A stretch of DNA of 22,778 bases from Rhodocyclaceae bacterium UBA5602 (lineage in GTDB: Bacteria; Pseudomonadota; Gammaproteobacteria; Burkholderiales; Rhodocyclaceae), in the NCBI GenBank assembly GCA_002424865.1, contig DILC01000088.1, positions 63,956 through 86,733 of the forward strand. Reading direction: 5' to 3'. Position 1 is the first letter of the stretch. Each line of letters starts with the position of its first letter. The notes beneath the pieces are model-generated. The model was not told the DNA's origin. It ran no database searches and was given only the letters and a program-made list of their open reading frames with translations. Made by a program: the position numbers and the translations under genes. This document shows positions 22,009 through 22,778 of this stretch, in pieces.

Positions 22009-22365
22009 ATGAAGCGCAAATCCACCCCCGCCTTGGCCGCATTGGCCGCCATGACATGCCTGAACTTGCCCGCCCTGGCGCAAACCGCCACGCCCCATAT
22101 CGACCAGCGGCAAATCAACCAGCAGCAGCGTATCGGTCAGGGTGTTCAGTCAGGGACGCTGACCAACAGGGAAGCCAATCATCTTGAACAAGCGCAAGAA
22201 CGCATTCAAGGCATGGAAGACAAGGCAAAAGGCGATGGCAGTGTGACCTCGCAGGAGCGCAAACGCCTGCAACAAGCAGAGACGGTTCAAAGCCGTCACA
22301 TTTACCAGCAAAAACACGATAGCAAGACTGATCGTACACAACAACATCGGCAACATCGTCGTTAA
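22009..22365 (+). CDS. Small secreted uncharacterised protein with EF-hand-like repeats
   Basis: A 118-residue protein of unknown function. A Sec signal peptide spans residues 1-25 (cleavage after PALAQ or before it). The mature part is hydrophilic, Gln/Arg/Glu/His-rich and helical, with two similar helix-loop-helix units: RIGQGVQSGTLTNREANHLE and DKAKGDGSVTSQERKRLQQA. The loops SGTLTNRE and DGSVTSQE look like degenerate EF-hand loops. A conserved-looking QSRHIYQQKHD precedes a basic, Gln/His-rich tail. I recall similar short periplasmic proteins being common in betaproteobacteria without an assigned role. The ATG at 22009 was chosen because AGGAG precedes it by 5 nt and a signal peptide follows. 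A strong terminator ends the gene. Confidence 0.8.
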   Translation: MKRKSTPALAALAAMTCLNLPALAQTATPHIDQRQINQQQRIGQGVQSGTLTNREANHLEQAQERIQGMEDKAKGDGSVTSQERKRLQQAETVQSRHIYQQKHDSKTDRTQQHRQHRR

Positions 22366-22397
22366 TTCTATCCAGCCTCAAAACGGGATCCCAAGCC

Positions 22398-22433
22398 AAC
22401 GCCCGCGAATCAGACCGGTTCGCGGGCGTTTTT
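22398..22433 (+). terminator. Intrinsic terminator before alaS
   Basis: AACGCCCGCGAA (22398-22409) pairs perfectly with TTCGCGGGCGTT (22419-22430), a 12-bp stem with a 9-base loop, followed by TTTTTA partly formed from the stem end. It ends the small secreted protein transcript and separates it from alaS. Confidence 0.93.
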
Positions 22434-22503
22434 ACAGGCTTTTTAAACCTTGATCGCGTAAAATCAGCTTTTGCCTGATTGCCTACGCCGCTCAAAACCC
22501 GCC

Positions 22504-22778
22504 ATGAAAGCTACCGAAATCCGCCAGAAATTCCTCGATTTTTTCGCCGCCAAAGGGCACCAGATCGTCGCTTCCAGCCCGCTGGTGCCGCATGAAGACC
22601 CGACGCTGCTATTCACCAACGCGGGCATGAACCAGTTCAAGGATGTCTTTCTCGGGTTTGACAAACGCCCTTACAGCCGCGCCACCACCTCGCAAAAATG
22701 CGTGCGCGCCGGCGGCAAGCATAACGATCTGGAAAACGTCGGCTACACCGCGCGGCACCACACCTTCTTTGAAATGCT
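22504..22778 (+). CDS. alaS: Alanyl-tRNA synthetase (5' part, cut by window edge)
   Basis: The first 91 or so codons of AlaRS, which charges tRNA-Ala. The N-terminus MKATEIRQKFLDFFAAKGH, the SSPLVPHEDPTLLFTNAGMNQFKDVFLG block and RATTSQKCVRAGGKHNDLENVG are class II alanyl-tRNA synthetase signatures, including motif 1 and the start of the aminoacylation core. The gene continues past the window. A TAAAAT hexamer (22459-22464) about 40 bp upstream could be its -10, without a clear -35. The preceding terminator shows that it begins a new transcription unit. Confidence 0.97.
   Translation, partial: MKATEIRQKFLDFFAAKGHQIVASSPLVPHEDPTLLFTNAGMNQFKDVFLGFDKRPYSRATTSQKCVRAGGKHNDLENVGYTARHHTFFEM

Noticed and set aside
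1..22778. CRISPR array or phage-defence island
   Set aside because: No regularly spaced repeats of 25-40 bp and no defence-type genes were seen on either strand.

Overview
The window looks like a chromosomal stretch from a betaproteobacterium (Nitrosomonadales/Rhodocyclales-like by gene content; the genus cannot be fixed from the sequence alone). The DNA is moderately GC-rich. The genes are densely packed, mostly housekeeping, and include a rpsU-yqeY-dnaG-rpoD macromolecular synthesis cluster. No phage, CRISPR array, plasmid function or intact insertion sequence is visible.

Layout. (1) 74-4759, all on the minus strand: a NAD-dependent epimerase-like protein, the heme enzyme HemJ, a THUMP-domain 23S rRNA methyltransferase (RlmL type), a stand-alone Aer-like PAS protein, and a chemoreceptor with a C-terminal zinc-binding CZB domain. 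(2) 4796-8908, plus strand: a ferredoxin/flavin reductase fusion, then two overlapping genes for sodium-coupled amino-acid transporters (AGCS and NSS families). (3) 9211-9825, minus strand: a small periplasmic c-type cytochrome and a tRNA with anticodon CAU whose body looks like tRNA-Ile2 rather than tRNA-Met. (4) 9917-15085, minus strand: rpoD, dnaG, yqeY and rpsU. rpsU has a near-consensus promoter, there is an intrinsic terminator between rpsU and yqeY, and rpoD has its own extended -10 promoter with a leader of about 300 nt. (5) 15193-17313: tsaD (+), plsY (-), folB (+). (6) 17326-19410, minus strand: a tightly overlapping operon of a secreted chalcone-isomerase-like protein, a methylated-DNA repair methyltransferase, and XerD. 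(7) 19777-21895, plus strand: a UgpB-like solute-binding protein and a UgpQ-like glycerophosphodiesterase with no permease or ATPase genes beside them. (8) A small secreted uncharacterised protein, a strong terminator, and the start of alaS, which runs off the window.

The most interesting signal that ordinary genes do not explain is in the rpsU-yqeY gap (14686-14820). Four half-sites at an exact 11-bp period, each close to the second PhoB half-site pattern (CTGTMAY), lie upstream of a possible -10. A hairpin and an intrinsic terminator follow, together the architecture of a regulated small RNA or attenuator. Other unexplained structure: palindrome-rich in-frame insertions in the epimerase and the reductase; a short dispersed motif (consensus AGCRCCGACTTTTCTCCGC) seen five times, always on the plus strand; a MITE-like hairpin repeat upstream of the ugpB-like gene; and tandem A/T-rich microrepeats in the rpoD leader. 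I see no clear undescribed multi-gene system. The split PAS/chemoreceptor pair and the orphan UgpB/UgpQ pair are the closest functional candidates.
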